Numbered from the stretch's first letter, positions 33,040 through 43,945 are shown. The stretch: DNA of 64,000 nucleotides from Daphnia pulex (GCF_021134715.1 NC_060019.1:3100001-3164000), one strand, 5' to 3'. Program-made: numbers and translations. Notes: generated by a model not told the origin, from the letters alone.

Positions 33040-34322
33040 ATGGAAGTTATTATTGATATGAGTAGACGCAAATTACTGAAAAAAACACCAAGTAGACTGA
33101 ATATGACTGCAGATCAGAACTTGAATGTGGCTTTTGAAAAATCTTTTTAGAAAAACCTGGATAACATGCTCAGAAAATTCTGCTTAAGTCGTATGTATCA
33201 TGAAAAAACCGCAAATGTTTTTTTTTTTATTATTTTTTTATTTTTCAGTAAATCCGAACGCCTTAAACAAACCCTTACCAAGACCAAAATGTGGGTTTAA
33301 AGTAATCAAAGATGGAGTAGTGAAAAAGATTTGCATTAAAAAGGATCCTCACGTTGTTTTCTGTACTAACGATGGCAATTTTGGTTCATTCGCAAACCTT
33401 GACCTGATTGAGCAAAATTGTTCTCCCTGTCTTGTTACTGGTACACCGTTTACATCTACGCGGAATAAATGGTTATTACTCCCACTTTTGGCGATTCGAG
33501 TAACGTGTCCGGCTCTTTATCTGATATTGGTCTCACGTTCATCGTCTGTCAATCTTGATGTGTTCCCGAATCTACGAAAGACAGTAGTCAACAACAAAGA
33601 GTAATTACCATGCCTAATTCAGTTTTAACTAATGTAGAGATTTAATCATTGATTTCTACAGGGAGATTGCTCGTTTTATGTTTGAAAAATTCAAGAAAAT
33701 GTTTGAAATTCATGTGGTGGAAGAATGTGGGATCAATTGGCTTCCTTCTAGCCCTAATGTCGGATTGTACCAGCCACGTTAGAAACGCTGGAAATGGATG
33801 TCCAATTCCAGGGTCTCACATCAAGGACGTTTTTTCATACCATTACACAGACAACGATGCGGTTGGATTCGTGGTAAACGCTCCAGGAGAACTCACCGGT
33901 AAAATTGCTAATCACGTAAGTGTTTTTTTAAATTAATTGTTAACTTCAAACATCTTTTAAAAATTTTAAAAATTAATTTACAGGCGAACTTCTTGCATCA
34001 ACTAAAACGGTGTGGAATTCCACCATCGAAGGTGATTTACATTTCCCATGGTGTTGAAATCGGCAAAAAGGGAGTCAAGAAAAATTTCACAATGTTTAGT
34101 GGAGATCAACTCCTAGAAACATCGGAAATTCTCATGAAAGATGGACAAGAAGGAATCCCAGAACGCAATCTTCCCAATGTAAATGGATTCTTAAGTGGAA
34201 TGACTAACGGTAGAAATATTTGTATTTTATTTATTTTCCTTTTTTTTTATCCGCTTATTTTGTTTATAGATGCGACTAGCCGTTTATTTAGAAACTTAAA
34301 CGAAAGAAAATTTCAGGCTTGA
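33040..34322 (+). pseudogene. Five-exon gene of unknown family, probably disabled
   Basis: Splice sites and phases join five blocks: 33040-33190 (ATG; MEVIIDMSRRKLLKK), 33249-33600 (ALNKPLPRPKCGFKVIKDG), 33662-33915 (EIARFMFEKFKKMFEIHVVE; then VFSYHYTDNDAVGFVVNAPG), 33984-34209 (CGIPPSKVIYISHGVEIGKK; PNVNGFLSGMTN) and 34270-34322 (SRLFRNLNERKFQA, stop). Donors include GTATGT and GTAAGT; acceptors TTTTTCAG, TTCTACAG, TTTACAG and TTTATAG. A TAG near 33148 in exon 1 and a TAG plus frame change near 33780 in exon 3 break it. The coding character is strong (long in-phase exons), but I know no family that matches, so no function is given. Confidence 0.5.
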
Positions 34323-34429
34323 ATTAAGAATTTCATGGCTGATACGCGGATAGGATTTAATATTTTTCCTTTCCCCAACCACCACCCACCACACTCAAAG
34401 AAAAACAAATTTCCTTAAATAAGTTTTGA

Positions 34430-34645
34430 GTCTCACATATCCTTACATTTTTTTGCCGTGCTTGACCAAGCAACAGCTTGTGAACTTGTACTGGGTGGCA
34501 ACTCAAATTTTCTCTATCATATCCCAGGTACAATTCCTTCTTTGCTTCTCCCGTTCCAAAATTAATATTGTCATGCAACACCTTGTGTACTTTTTTTGGG
34601 TGGCAACTCAAATTTTCTCTAAACTACCCTTCTTTGTTTCTTCCT
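34430..34645. repeat. Dispersed repeat related to 32701-33020
   Basis: GGTGGCAACTCAAATTTTCT occurs twice here (34493 and about 34601), with CATATCCCAGGTACAATTCC and the TTTGCTTCTCCCGTT module. Confidence 0.75.
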
Positions 34646-35039
34646 CATTCTAAGGCATAAACTGATAGACAGGCCAAATGAATATAAAACTGAATAGGGG
34701 AAACACAAGCTAGTTAAGAAAGAGTTACATACATGATTTTCAAATTATCATACCTGATTTACAGAAGTTAGAACACACACAGAGTAGAATTATGTTCAGA
34801 GGTAACAAAACGAGAAGTGCCACTCGCTTGGTTTTAAACTTCCATTAAATAGCAGACGAAGACAACGGAGAAAAAGAGTACGGGAAATATAAGGAAGAGA
34901 ATTTGACTTAAACCAAAACGTTGCCAAGTGGCGAATAATCAAACTAAAAGTTTTTCTCGCCGAAACATTCCTGGTGAGCTTCTTACAAGGCAGAAAACAT
35001 ACGTTTCAAATAAAGACAATGAATTGTTTGAAGAGAGGT
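34646..35039. other. Intergenic, no gene seen
   Basis: No coding or repeat feature recognised; it may contain the 3' end of the neighbouring BEL/Pao element. Confidence 0.35.
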
Positions 35040-36877
35040 GACTTTAGCTTTGATCGGAGCTTCTTTGGACTCTCTAGTAGACACAAACGATGGATCGCTC
35101 TGGAATAAACCCCATCTTCAGTTTGAACCTTGACGACTCGAACGAGGCCGTCGTTTCCAGGGTGGACTTGGCTCACATGCCCAATTTTTCACTGTCCGCG
35201 AGGTTGATCAGGATCCAGCATCATAACGACGTCGCCCACGGAGAGATTTTGCTGAGAGGATCGCCATTTCTTTTGCGGAACGTGGGACGGCAGGTACAAC
35301 TTCGTCCACAAATCCCCAAATAGCTGGGCCATTCGACGGATATAGCGAAATCGCTCTCTCGGAAGAGAATTATTGAACGATCCTGGTAACAAATCAGCTG
35401 TTGGCGGCCGATTGAGGAAGTCGTTTGGTGTCAATGGTCGGAAGTCTTCCGGATCAGAGCTCGCGTATGTTAACGATTGCGCGTTCAGGAAGCCTGCAAT
35501 CTCTGATAACAATGTCCGCATCATCTCATCGGTTTGGTTGTGAAGTCCAGCCTTTTCCAAATCCAGAGCTCGATACAGAGCTCTCTTGGTAGAGCGCACT
35601 ATACTTTAATGAGGTCCACCAAAATGCGGCGCTCGTGGTGGCTGGAAATGCCAATCGATGAGTTTTTCGGTTCGGAATTTCACAAGTTTCGTGCCATCGT
35701 TCAGCAACAGGATCAACTCGTTCAATTCACGTTCTGCTCCTACGAAGTTGGTTCCGTTATCCGAATGAAGTGATGCTGGTTTGACGTAAAGTCCGATGAA
35801 TATCCGAAAGACTAACAGAAAATCTTCGGCTGAAAGAGATTCTGCCAACTCCAAATGAACCGCCCTGGTTACCAGGCAGGTGAATAAAGCTACGTAACGT
35901 TTCACAACTCTATTACGACCCGCACTGGTTTCGATAGGTCCAAAATAGTCCGTGGCTACATGTGTAAATGGTGGAGAAAAGGAATTCAGACGTTCGGCTG
36001 GAAGGTCACTCATCATCTGAGAAGCGGGAGCAGCTCTCTCCATGATGCATCGGAGACAGAGTCGACGAATCTTCTTGACTAATTCTCTTCCTTGATAATC
36101 CAAAAATGTTGGCAGAGTTTGGAAAGTAAATAATTCGTCCCAGCATGATGCATCTGGTCGTGTAGAACTCGGACGAACCTCTCCGTCAACAGATGTTTGT
36201 TCGGTAGCAGAGGTGGATGACGAGCATCATAGGGCAACTTTGCTCGTCCAATTCGATCTCCTAGGCGTAATAATCCATCTTCTCCCAAGGTTGGACTCAG
36301 AGCTAGCAGATGAGAAGAGGGGCGTAATGCTTTTCCCGATTTGAGTCGATAGATGTCGTCGGCAAAGGCTTCCATTTGACAATGCTTTACGAATTTGAGA
36401 GCATTGCCATCTAATTAAAGAAATGAGGAAAGGTTAGTCTGATCCAGACGGAACTTTGGCTAGTCAAACGGATCCGCGGCTGCGTGAACGTGATATTGCT
36501 TCGTGTGTTTGAGTTCCGCTGTGATACCAACCAAGGTAGATCAGTCGGCCAATCAGAATCGGGTTTAAGGAGAAATTCGGGACCGTCTTGCAAGATCTTG
36601 GGCCAAACTTCTTCTCCAATGGCAGACCGAGTAGCGGCATCAGCAGGATTCAATCTTCCGGGAACAAACCACTATTCTTCTGTTTCAGTCAAAGTTATGA
36701 TTTCTCTGATCTGGTTGGACACGAAATTCTGATTAAATGACGCCGTTGCAAGTATCCAAGCACAGTGCTGCTGTCTGTCCAGAAGAATCTCTGATGAACA
36801 GGATGAGTAATACAGCTCTGGATGGCGGCAGCAAAGCGAGAAGAATGTAGAGCAGCATTCAGCTCCAATTTCGGTAC
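35040..36877 (-). pseudogene. pol: BEL/Pao retrotransposon fragment (RNase H end to integrase)
   Basis: Minus-strand order: RNase H scrap (CAWILATASFNQNFVSNQIR, about 36780), GRLNPADAATRSAIGEEVW (36660-36600), integrase zinc-binding part (MHHAGTNYLLSKLCQHFWI, ending about 36085, with RRLCLRCIMERAAP near 36060), integrase core with FTHVATDYFGPIE and SLHSDNGTNFVG, and after a short break at PHFGGPH the C-terminal GDVVMMLDPDQPRGQ. The ADxATR and TDYFGP motifs are typical of BEL/Pao. The break falls where the catalytic Glu should be. Protease, gag and LTRs are absent. It ends abruptly where the tRNA array begins. Confidence 0.88.
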
Positions 36878-36893
36878 TATTAGGCCACACGAC
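36876..36893 (-). pseudogene. Truncated tRNA-Arg 5' end at array edge
   Basis: The sequence CTATTAGGCCACACGACC equals the 5' end of the tRNA-Arg at 43230-43313. The rest is replaced by the BEL/Pao fragment. Confidence 0.8.
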
Positions 36894-37026
36894 CTACACG
36901 AAGCAAGAAAGTGCTAGGAATTTGAATTTTTCATTTTACCTGCTCTTCAAAGCTAAAACGAGAGGTAAAACCGAAAAGTAGGTAAAGCAAAATAGTTATT
37001 ATCACTAGATTGTCTGTTAAATCAGG

Positions 37027-37108
37027 GCAGTTGTGGCCGAGCGGTTAAGGCGATAGACTTGAAATCTATTCCTCTCTGAGGGCGTAGGTTCGAACCCTAC
37101 CAACTGCG
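37027..37108 (+). tRNA. tRNA-Ser(TGA), unit 1
   Basis: Acceptor GCAGTTG pairs with CAACTGC, anticodon loop CTTGAAA, variable arm CCTCTCTGAGG, T arm GTAGGTTCGAACCCTAC perfect. 82 nt. Delivers serine to UCA codons. Confidence 0.93.
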
Positions 37109-37526
37109 TTGCATTGAGGTTTCTTTCACTTCATAGTATTTTCTAATGGAAAAAATCATTTTCAATTGATTACTATTATATCATATTCACGCATGATTAC
37201 AAATATGAACTGTGCAGTCATGGGTATCTTAGGTCCCGGGATCCATCTCGGAACCGGGTATCGGGAGCAATGAACTGTCACTTTGCGTTTCCAGAAACGT
37301 GTCTATTTTTCAGAGGCCAGCGCCGAAATGGATTATGGCGATCTTTAAGTGTAGTTTACAATGTAGTCAATGTAGTCAGAGAAAAATTATATGGTGAAAG
37401 AATGTGTACCCATTTTGTTTACGAAGAATAGAAAAACGTCCGTACTTCCGTCCCTAAAGATTTATAAGCAATCGTAAAATTTAAAAACGAACCGAAATGA
37501 AAAACTATTGCAATTCCAATTATTAA

Positions 37527-37599
37527 GCCCGGTTAGCTCAGACGGTAGAGCGCGGGACTTTTAATCCTGAGGTCAAGGGTTCAAGTCCCTTATCGGGCG
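37527..37599 (+). tRNA. tRNA-Lys(TTT), unit 1
   Basis: 73 nt, acceptor GCCCGGT with ATCGGGC, loop CTTTTAA, T arm AAGGGTTCAAGTCCCTT. The anticodon stem (CGGGA/TCCTG) is better paired than in the unit 2 copy. Confidence 0.92.
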
Positions 37600-38060
37600 G
37601 AAATTCATTTGATTTTAGTTAATATTGGTCGTTTTTCATCATTAATTTTCAAGTTAATGTCGTATGCTATCATTCACCATGAGATTGTTATGGGCAGAAT
37701 TCAAAGATGTTCAAAGACAACACGAGTTTTCAGGGTGTTTCTCTATGTTCCTTTGATGTAGGGAAAGTGCGAACCAAAAGGAAGTATATATTGTATAGTA
37801 TATAAGTATAGTGAGAAAGAGTATCCCTCATTGTGAGAGTAGAACGCCTTGTTAAATACAACTAATTGCAATAGTAAATGTATGTCCACTTATAGAACTG
37901 GAAAGCTGAACATAGAGTTTGAAGTTAAGATTATTAAAAAAAACATGGTTTTCAAGAGTGAGACGATGTCCACAGACAGTTATCACTGAACGGTTATATA
38001 ACATGGGACGTTTTTTTCAAAGGAAAAGCCTTGCAATATTTTGAGATTGAACATCACTCA

Positions 38061-38134
38061 ACCAATTTTGGCCTAATGGATGTGGCACCAGCCTCCTAAG
38101 CCGGGGATTGCGAGTTCGGGTCTCGCCAGAGGTA
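38061..38134 (+). pseudogene. tRNA-Arg(CCT)-like, weak acceptor, unit 1
   Basis: D arm GGCCTAATGGATGTGGC, loop CTCCTAA, T arm GCGAGTTCGGGTCTCGC. The acceptor strands ACCAATT and CAGAGGT pair poorly, so it is probably inactive. Confidence 0.65.
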
Positions 38135-38775
38135 GCGAGAAAACTATACTGCATGTAAAGAAAATCGTAGTTAAAATTACAATTACGTTTTTTTTTTCAT
38201 TTTATTGATTTCAAGCAAAAATTTTCATTTGTCCAAGTGTTGGTAAATCGCTGAAATAGCATGTTTAAACTTGGTAACCTTTGTCAGCGACAATTACTTG
38301 GCAGTGAAACTTATTCTGCTGTTTAACAGGTGATCTCTGACTCTCTCATCCTCCTTTTCCGTCTTCTCTGGTTCCCCGAGCAACAAGGCGCTGACTTCAA
38401 GACGCTGGTCATGATAGTAAGGTGCATTCTCGGCACCGTGTACTTGTTGTCTCTCATCTACTTTCAGAAACTATCTAAACATGGCCTACGATCACAGACC
38501 TCGACTTAAATGAACCTGACTGTTGTTACCACTCGGACGGACCACTTTGGAGAGTATGCCTTGTCCAGGGCCACCCTGATGCTTGGTTGATCTTGATTTG
38601 TCTTTTCCAAGGCCATTACATATATTAAAGACCTAAAGACCTTTCGTTCTTGTCTCACTATGTACTCCCCTACTGATTTAAAACTTGCTGTTCTCCCAAA
38701 AAATGAACAGAATTTAGTTGTAGCGTCACTTCATCAAATGTTTTGTCTTTTCATTCACCAATTAAATACCACAAA

Positions 38776-38857
38776 ACATGGATATTGGATTCGAACCTAC
38801 ACTCCTAGATAAAAACTGATTTCGAGTCAGTTTCCTTAACCACTCGGCCATATCTGC
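38776..38857 (-). pseudogene. tRNA-Ser(CGA)-like, unit 1
   Basis: Anticodon stem-loop ACTGA-CTCGAAA-TCAGT is perfect and the D arm is good, but the 3' half of the T stem and the acceptor (AATATCC) do not pair with GCAGATA. Confidence 0.65.
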
Positions 38858-38934
38858 ATTAAAATTCTTTGAAAAATATTTTGAAATCATCTTTACCTTT
38901 TTACAGTGAAAAATATTTCATGCAAGAATGACAA

Positions 38935-39008
38935 TGGCCCGTAAGAGGATCGAACTCATGACCTCCGCGTTATTAGCACGGCGCTCTAACCAACTGAGCT
39001 AACAGGCC
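38935..39008 (-). tRNA. tRNA-Ile(AAT), unit 1
   Basis: 74 nt, acceptor GGCCTGT with ACGGGCC, loop CTAATAA, one mismatch in the T stem (ATGAG/CTCTT). Confidence 0.88.
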
Positions 39009-39371
39009 TTACATAATGACATGGTCAAGAACGATCGAAAATCGTTAACCCTCCAAAAAAATCAAATGTAGAGAATATGACAGTGAAGGCATTGTTATAA
39101 ATTCGTCTCGCATCAACTACCTATATGTTGACCTTTGTATTTAGCTGCTTAAAAGCAGAAAAACATCCAGGTGGTGGGCGTATACCCTTACATACCTCAG
39201 ATCTTTTTTAGCTTTCAAGCAAGAATGTCGTGTGACGGTAGCTCGTCAGACTCTAGCTCTAACTCTTCTAGATCTTCCGATAATAGTTCGTGTTCGTAGT
39301 GATAGAGTGACTCTTCTATTCTCAAAAGTTCTAGCCGTAAGTTTCAAGTTTCCAAGGCAAAGTCTACCAGT

Positions 39372-40751
39372 TTGTCCCGCTGGGTTGTCACTGGTATCAG
39401 CGAGGAGAAAGTAAAAAAATGTAGAGAGATCTACAAACCCACGCTGAAAAGAAAAGCCGATTTGCTGACAAATCCCACCTTGGACGAATCCATCTACATC
39501 CGTCTTAAGGCCGCGAAAGGCTCGAACGCCACCAAAGCCAACATAGAACCGACGAAAAAAGCCCTTAAGAAGCTGTCTTTCAAAGTCCTGGATTTGGTCA
39601 AGCCACTGTTGTTCCTTGCTAGCCGCGAAAAATCGAAAAGAAAATCGAAGAGCGACGGCAACGCAGTCAAGATCGCGATCAGGCCATGGGCCACTTTGTT
39701 TCGTGACATTATTAGGTCTCGACGTAACAACATCCTTTCTCAAGTGTATCCTGAATACTTGGGCCTATTGGAAGGAGACGACATGTGGTCCGACGGCGAT
39801 AATCTCTTTGGCCGAAAATTCCTGAAGCATCTCGTGGAAGAAGCAAAATCCCAAGCCACCTTAGCATCGATAGCCAAGAAGAAAACGTCTAGTCACTCAA
39901 AGGACCAGCCAACTTCCGCCAGCCAACAGAAAAAACCAATCGACTACTCTAATCCAGCATCGCAAAGAGGGTACGTAACAATCTCGCCTTGTTCTTTTGG
40001 TGGTCGAATCTCTCGTTATATTGACATGTGGCGAACGATTACGAGTGACCCATGGATTTTGGAGACTGTTGAAAAAGGTCTTACTCTGGATTTTATGTCC
40101 CCACCAACTCAACAAAAAATCTCACATAACGCCGTTATGAGTGCCGACCAAATTGAGATTTGTAATGCAGAAGTAAAATCCTTATTAAGAAAGGGAGCGA
40201 TAACACGGGCAATCGATTGTAGTTTTACAAGTGGTTTCTTTCTGGTACCGAAAGCGTCAGGGGGGTGGCGTCCTATTATCAACCTGAAAGCCTTAAACCT
40301 TTTCATACCCCACCTGCACTTTAAAATGGAGGGCGTTAATACAGTGCGTCATACCATTAGACAGGGGGACTGGTTAGCCAAAGTGGATTTGAAAGATGCG
40401 TACTTCTCCGTGGCCTTAAACCCTTCACAAAAAAAGTTTTTCTGTTTCAAATGGGGAGGAGAGATTTTTCAGTACGTTTCAATGTCTTTTGGTCTCGGAC
40501 CCGCTCCCAGGGTCTTTACAAAACTTTTAAAACCTATCGTTGGTTTTCTTCGTAAACTAGGACTCCGTTTTGTGGTATATCTTGATGATATTTTGATCAT
40601 TGGTCATTCTGAGGAATCGAAACGGGAAGCGGTCAAATTAGTAGTCAACTTGTTCGAGTCTTTAGGTTTTGTTATCCAAGCGAAAAATCAATATTGGAGC
40701 CTTCACAGGTACTCGAATATATTGGTCTCGTCATCGATACAAACTCTATGA
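39372..40751 (+). CDS. DIRS gag-like segment and reverse transcriptase
   Basis: Residues 1-200 are basic and gag-like (KCREIYKPTLKRKADLL; IAIRPWATLFRDIIRSRRNN). RT follows with SGFFLVPKASGGWRPIINLK, HFKMEGVNTVRH, LAKVDLKDAYFSVALN, MSFGLGPAPRVFTKLL and the YLDD box (VVYLDDILIIGHS). After about 40685 the true frame moves to the next ORF, where EPSQVLEYIGLVID follows. Whether gag and RT are naturally one frame is not known. An earlier in-frame start may exist near 39225. Confidence 0.88.
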   Translation: MSRWVVTGISEEKVKKCREIYKPTLKRKADLLTNPTLDESIYIRLKAAKGSNATKANIEPTKKALKKLSFKVLDLVKPLLFLASREKSKRKSKSDGNAVKIAIRPWATLFRDIIRSRRNNILSQVYPEYLGLLEGDDMWSDGDNLFGRKFLKHLVEEAKSQATLASIAKKKTSSHSKDQPTSASQQKKPIDYSNPASQRGYVTISPCSFGGRISRYIDMWRTITSDPWILETVEKGLTLDFMSPPTQQKISHNAVMSADQIEICNAEVKSLLRKGAITRAIDCSFTSGFFLVPKASGGWRPIINLKALNLFIPHLHFKMEGVNTVRHTIRQGDWLAKVDLKDAYFSVALNPSQKKFFCFKWGGEIFQYVSMSFGLGPAPRVFTKLLKPIVGFLRKLGLRFVVYLDDILIIGHSEESKREAVKLVVNLFESLGFVIQAKNQYWSLHRYSNILVSSSIQTL

Positions 40752-42007
40752 CTTTTTGTCTTCCTCAAAAGAAGAAAGACAAACTTTTAGAATTGTGCAG
40801 TAAAACCTACAAGTCAATGTCATTATCACTTAGAGAAATGGCATCTCTTTTGGGTATTTTAAACTGGGCAACCCAATCTGTAGATTACGCCCCAGCGCAT
40901 TATAGAAATTTACAAACTCTCCATACGCAACAATCAAAATCAGCAAAGGGTGACCTTTCAGTCTCCGTTTCTCTTTCGCGGGAGGCCAAATCTGATTTAT
41001 TTTTTTGGATCAACCGGGCAAAATTTTCCGAGGGTCGGAAAATTCTTATCTCCGCTCCCTCTATCTCAATCTTTTCTGATGCTTCACTATCGGGTTGGGG
41101 GGCGGTGAGCGAAGATGTTAAGACAGGTGGACAATGGATCACGACGGATACCAATCGTCATATTAATGAATTGGAATTATTAGCGGCGTTTAACGGTCTG
41201 AAATGCTTTGCGTCATCGGCATTCCGAAGTACGGTAGAAATAAATATTGACAATACCACTGCCGTCGCATACATTAACAAAAAAGGGGGAACAAAGTCTA
41301 GCCCTCTCTGTTCCGTCGCACTTGAAATCAACAATTGGTGTGAAGAGCGGGAAATTGATTTATATGCAACGTATTTGCCGGGTAAATCAAATTTCGTTGC
41401 CGACGCAGAATCACGCAAGCAACTCTCAACGGGGGAGTGGAAGCTCTCGACCTCAGCCTTCGTAAAGATCCAGCAAGTGTGGCAAATGAAGGTCGATATT
41501 TTCGCGAGTTCATGGAATACACAGCTTCCGATTTTCATAAGCTGGCTTCCCCAGCCCGGAGCCTGGATGACAGACGCATTCACGCTGAACTGGAAATACG
41601 TCAGGAGCTACTCCTTCCCCCCGTTCAGTCTCATCCCACGTTGCCTTTCAAAGCTAATCCAGGACCAGGCAACAACCGTGATGATCACGCCGCTCTGGCC
41701 CACACAGTCGTGGTTCCCGATCCTGCTGGAGTTGGCGGTGGATTTACCCCGAATGTTCTACCCGGAACAGGATCTGTTGACATTCCCGTTGGGGGAATTC
41801 CATCAACTGACAGCCAGCCGCTCAATACGGCTTGTCGCCTGGAGGCTATCGGGAGTTGTCTCGATAGCCGAGGGTTTCCGCCAGAGGTTATCGAACTTCT
41901 CCTTTCAGCAACGAGAAAGAACACAAACGCTGCATACCAGTCAGCGTGGAAAAATTGGAATAATTGGTGCCACGCACGGAACGTCCATCCCATGTCTGGT
42001 GGTGTGA
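40690..42007 (+). CDS. DIRS RT connection and RNase H
   Basis: Continues RT (LEYIGLVIDTNSMTFCLPQK; LREMASLLGILNWATQSV) into RNase H with SIFSDASLSGWGAVSED, ELELLAAFNGLKC, INIDNTTAVAYINKKGG and FVADAESRK. Acidic residues D, E, D are in place. Overlaps the recombinase frame from 41437, as in other DIRS elements. Confidence 0.85.
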
Positions 42008-42840
42008 AGGAGGTGCTCTGCTATTTAGCCGGAATTTTTGGAGCGGGTATGAGCTATAGCTCTATTAATGTATCCAGATCTATGCTCTCTTCTACTCTTA
42101 ACATGGGAACCGGCAACCGCGAGGAAATCGGAAAACATCCCCTAGTCACCCGGCTGATGAACGGTATTTTTCAAGCAAGGCCACCGACCCCCAAGTATAG
42201 CGGAACATGGGACCCATCAATAGTCCTCTCTCAATCTTGACGCGACGGCCGGACAAACTTTATCTCTTTTACAGCTAGCACGCAAACTGGCCACCCTGCT
42301 GGCCTTAACGACCCTATTGAGATGTGCCGAGATTGCATCGATCCAGAGAGAAACGATTGAATTTGCCGGTCTTAAAGTTTATTTTGATCTAGGAACCCTC
42401 CGAAAATCTCAACGTTCCGGCCCGCTTATGCGTCTCTCACTTGACGAGTGGAGCCAAAACAAAGCTATTTGCCCCCTCACTTGTTTGCGATCGTACATAG
42501 AGAGAACCAGTATTATCCGAACTCCACAAAACGCAAAATAGCTCCTTATCAGTTCTACCAAACCACATAATCCAGTCACGAGTGCTACAGTAGGGCGATG
42601 GATTAAAGATAAACTGAGAGAAGCCGGCATCGACACTTCCAGTTTTTCAGCCCATTCTACCAGAGGGGTAGCGGCGTCTAAAGCCGCTTCTTCTGGAGTC
42701 TCTATCCAAGCCATTTAAAAGCAAGGGCATTGGTCCAACGAAAACATTTTTTCTAAGTTCTACCGTCGTGAATCGGCTACTGAACAGAACACAGTCGAGT
42801 CAGCCGTTCTAGCCATTATGGACTCTAAATCTGACTAGTT
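41437..42840 (+). pseudogene. DIRS tyrosine recombinase, broken
   Basis: N-terminal core-binding part at 41437-42240 (ELLLSATRKNTNAAYQSAWK). A frameshift near 42235 leads to the catalytic part: LLRCAEIASI (first Arg), then TAG near 42539, SAHSTRGVAASKAAS (HxxR), TAA near 42716, and QGHWSNENIFSKFYRRE with the nucleophilic Tyr. All key residues are visible but three lesions separate them. This enzyme integrates circular DIRS DNA without a DDE integrase. Confidence 0.85.
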
Positions 42841-42943
42841 TAGTTTTATTTTGTTAAATGTTCCTCAAATTTGTTTGATTTTGACATTTATGCTTTAAAG
42901 TCACATAGGTAATTGATGCGAGACGAATTTATAACAATTTGAG

Positions 42944-43229
42944 ATTGGCCTAGCAAGCGAAGCTTGCGACGGTCAATCATATCTTAATTAACCATTCTAA
43001 TTCATCGTGAGTCAGATATACTCTGTCTATCTTGAGAGAGATTGATTTAAGTTATCTACCAAGCCACGCTATATCAGCAGCCAATTTCAATCGTCGCTGT
43101 GAAGGCAATGCAAGTCGGTGATATTCATTTAGTATTCGATATAGATTTATAGTTTTATTGATCAGACATGATTCCCTATTGTTTGTGAATATCTACTACT
43201 AATGAACTAATAATTACGTCATATGCTAT
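42944..43229. other. Array spacer
   Basis: From about 42985 this matches 47205-47462 closely, part of the repeated tRNA unit. Begins with a small palindrome AGCAAGCGAAGCTTGCG. Confidence 0.7.
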
Positions 43230-43313
43230 TAATCGTGGCGGGACTCGAACCCGCAATTTTCTGATAACTACTTTCATAGAAGTCCGACGCCTTATCTATT
43301 AGGCCACACGACC
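43230..43313 (-). tRNA. tRNA-Arg(TCT) with intron, unit 2
   Basis: Acceptor GGTCGTG pairs with CACGATT (two wobble pairs). D arm GGCCTAATAGATAAGGC. TCGGACTTCTA is followed by an insert of about 11 nt (TGAAAGTAGTT) at the canonical intron site. T arm GCGGGTTCGAGTCCCGC. One mismatch in the anticodon stem (TCGGA/TCAGA). Confidence 0.85.
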
Positions 43314-43445
43314 TACACGAAGCAAGAAAGTGCTAGGAATTTGAATTTTTCATTTTACCTGCTCTTCAAAGCTAAAACGAGAGGTAAAACCGAAAAGTAG
43401 GTAAAGCAAAATAGTTATTATCACTAGATTGTCTGTTAAATCAGG

Positions 43446-43527
43446 GCAGTTGTGGCCGAGTGGTTAAGGCGATAGACTTGAAATCTATTCCTCTCTGAGG
43501 GCGTAGGTTCGAACCCTACCAACTGCG
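43446..43527 (+). tRNA. tRNA-Ser(TGA), unit 2
   Basis: As 37027-37108 with one D-loop change. Confidence 0.93.
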
Positions 43528-43945
43528 TTGCATTGAGGTTTCTTTCACTTCATAGTATTTTCTAATGGAAAAAATCATTTTCAATTGATTACTATTATAT
43601 CATATTCACGCATGATTACAAATATGAACTGTGCAGTCATGGGTATCTTAGGTCCCGGGATCCATCTCGGAACCGGGTATCGGGAGCAATGAACTGTCAC
43701 TTTGCGTTTCCAGAAACGTGTCTATTTTTCAGAGGCCAGCGCCGAAATGGATTATGGCGATCTTTAAGTGTAGTTTACAATGTAGTCAATGTAGTCAGAG
43801 AAAAATTATATGGTGAAAGAATGTGTACCCATTTTGTTTACGAAGAATAGAAAAACGTCCGTACTTCCGTCCGTAAAGATTTATAAGCAATCGTAAAATT
43901 TAAAAACGAACCGAAATGAAAAACTATTGCAATTCCAATTATTAA

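Larger units (their letters stand above)
39094..42943 (+). mobile_element. DIRS-type tyrosine-recombinase retrotransposon
   Basis: About 3.85 kb with inverted terminal repeats: TTGTTATAAATTCGTCTCGC, ATCAACTACCTAT at 39094-39130, and its reverse complement at 42903-42943. Inside lie a gag-like segment, RT/RNase H and a tyrosine recombinase in the DIRS order. No target duplication is expected for this class. It lies in tRNA unit 1 just after the AGTGAAGGCA end of the tRNA-Leu-like sequence, whose remainder is missing. Confidence 0.9.

Noticed and set aside
39246..39743. 165-residue minus-strand frame in the DIRS element
   Set aside because: Antisense of the gag-like frame; the plus strand carries RT and recombinase motifs.
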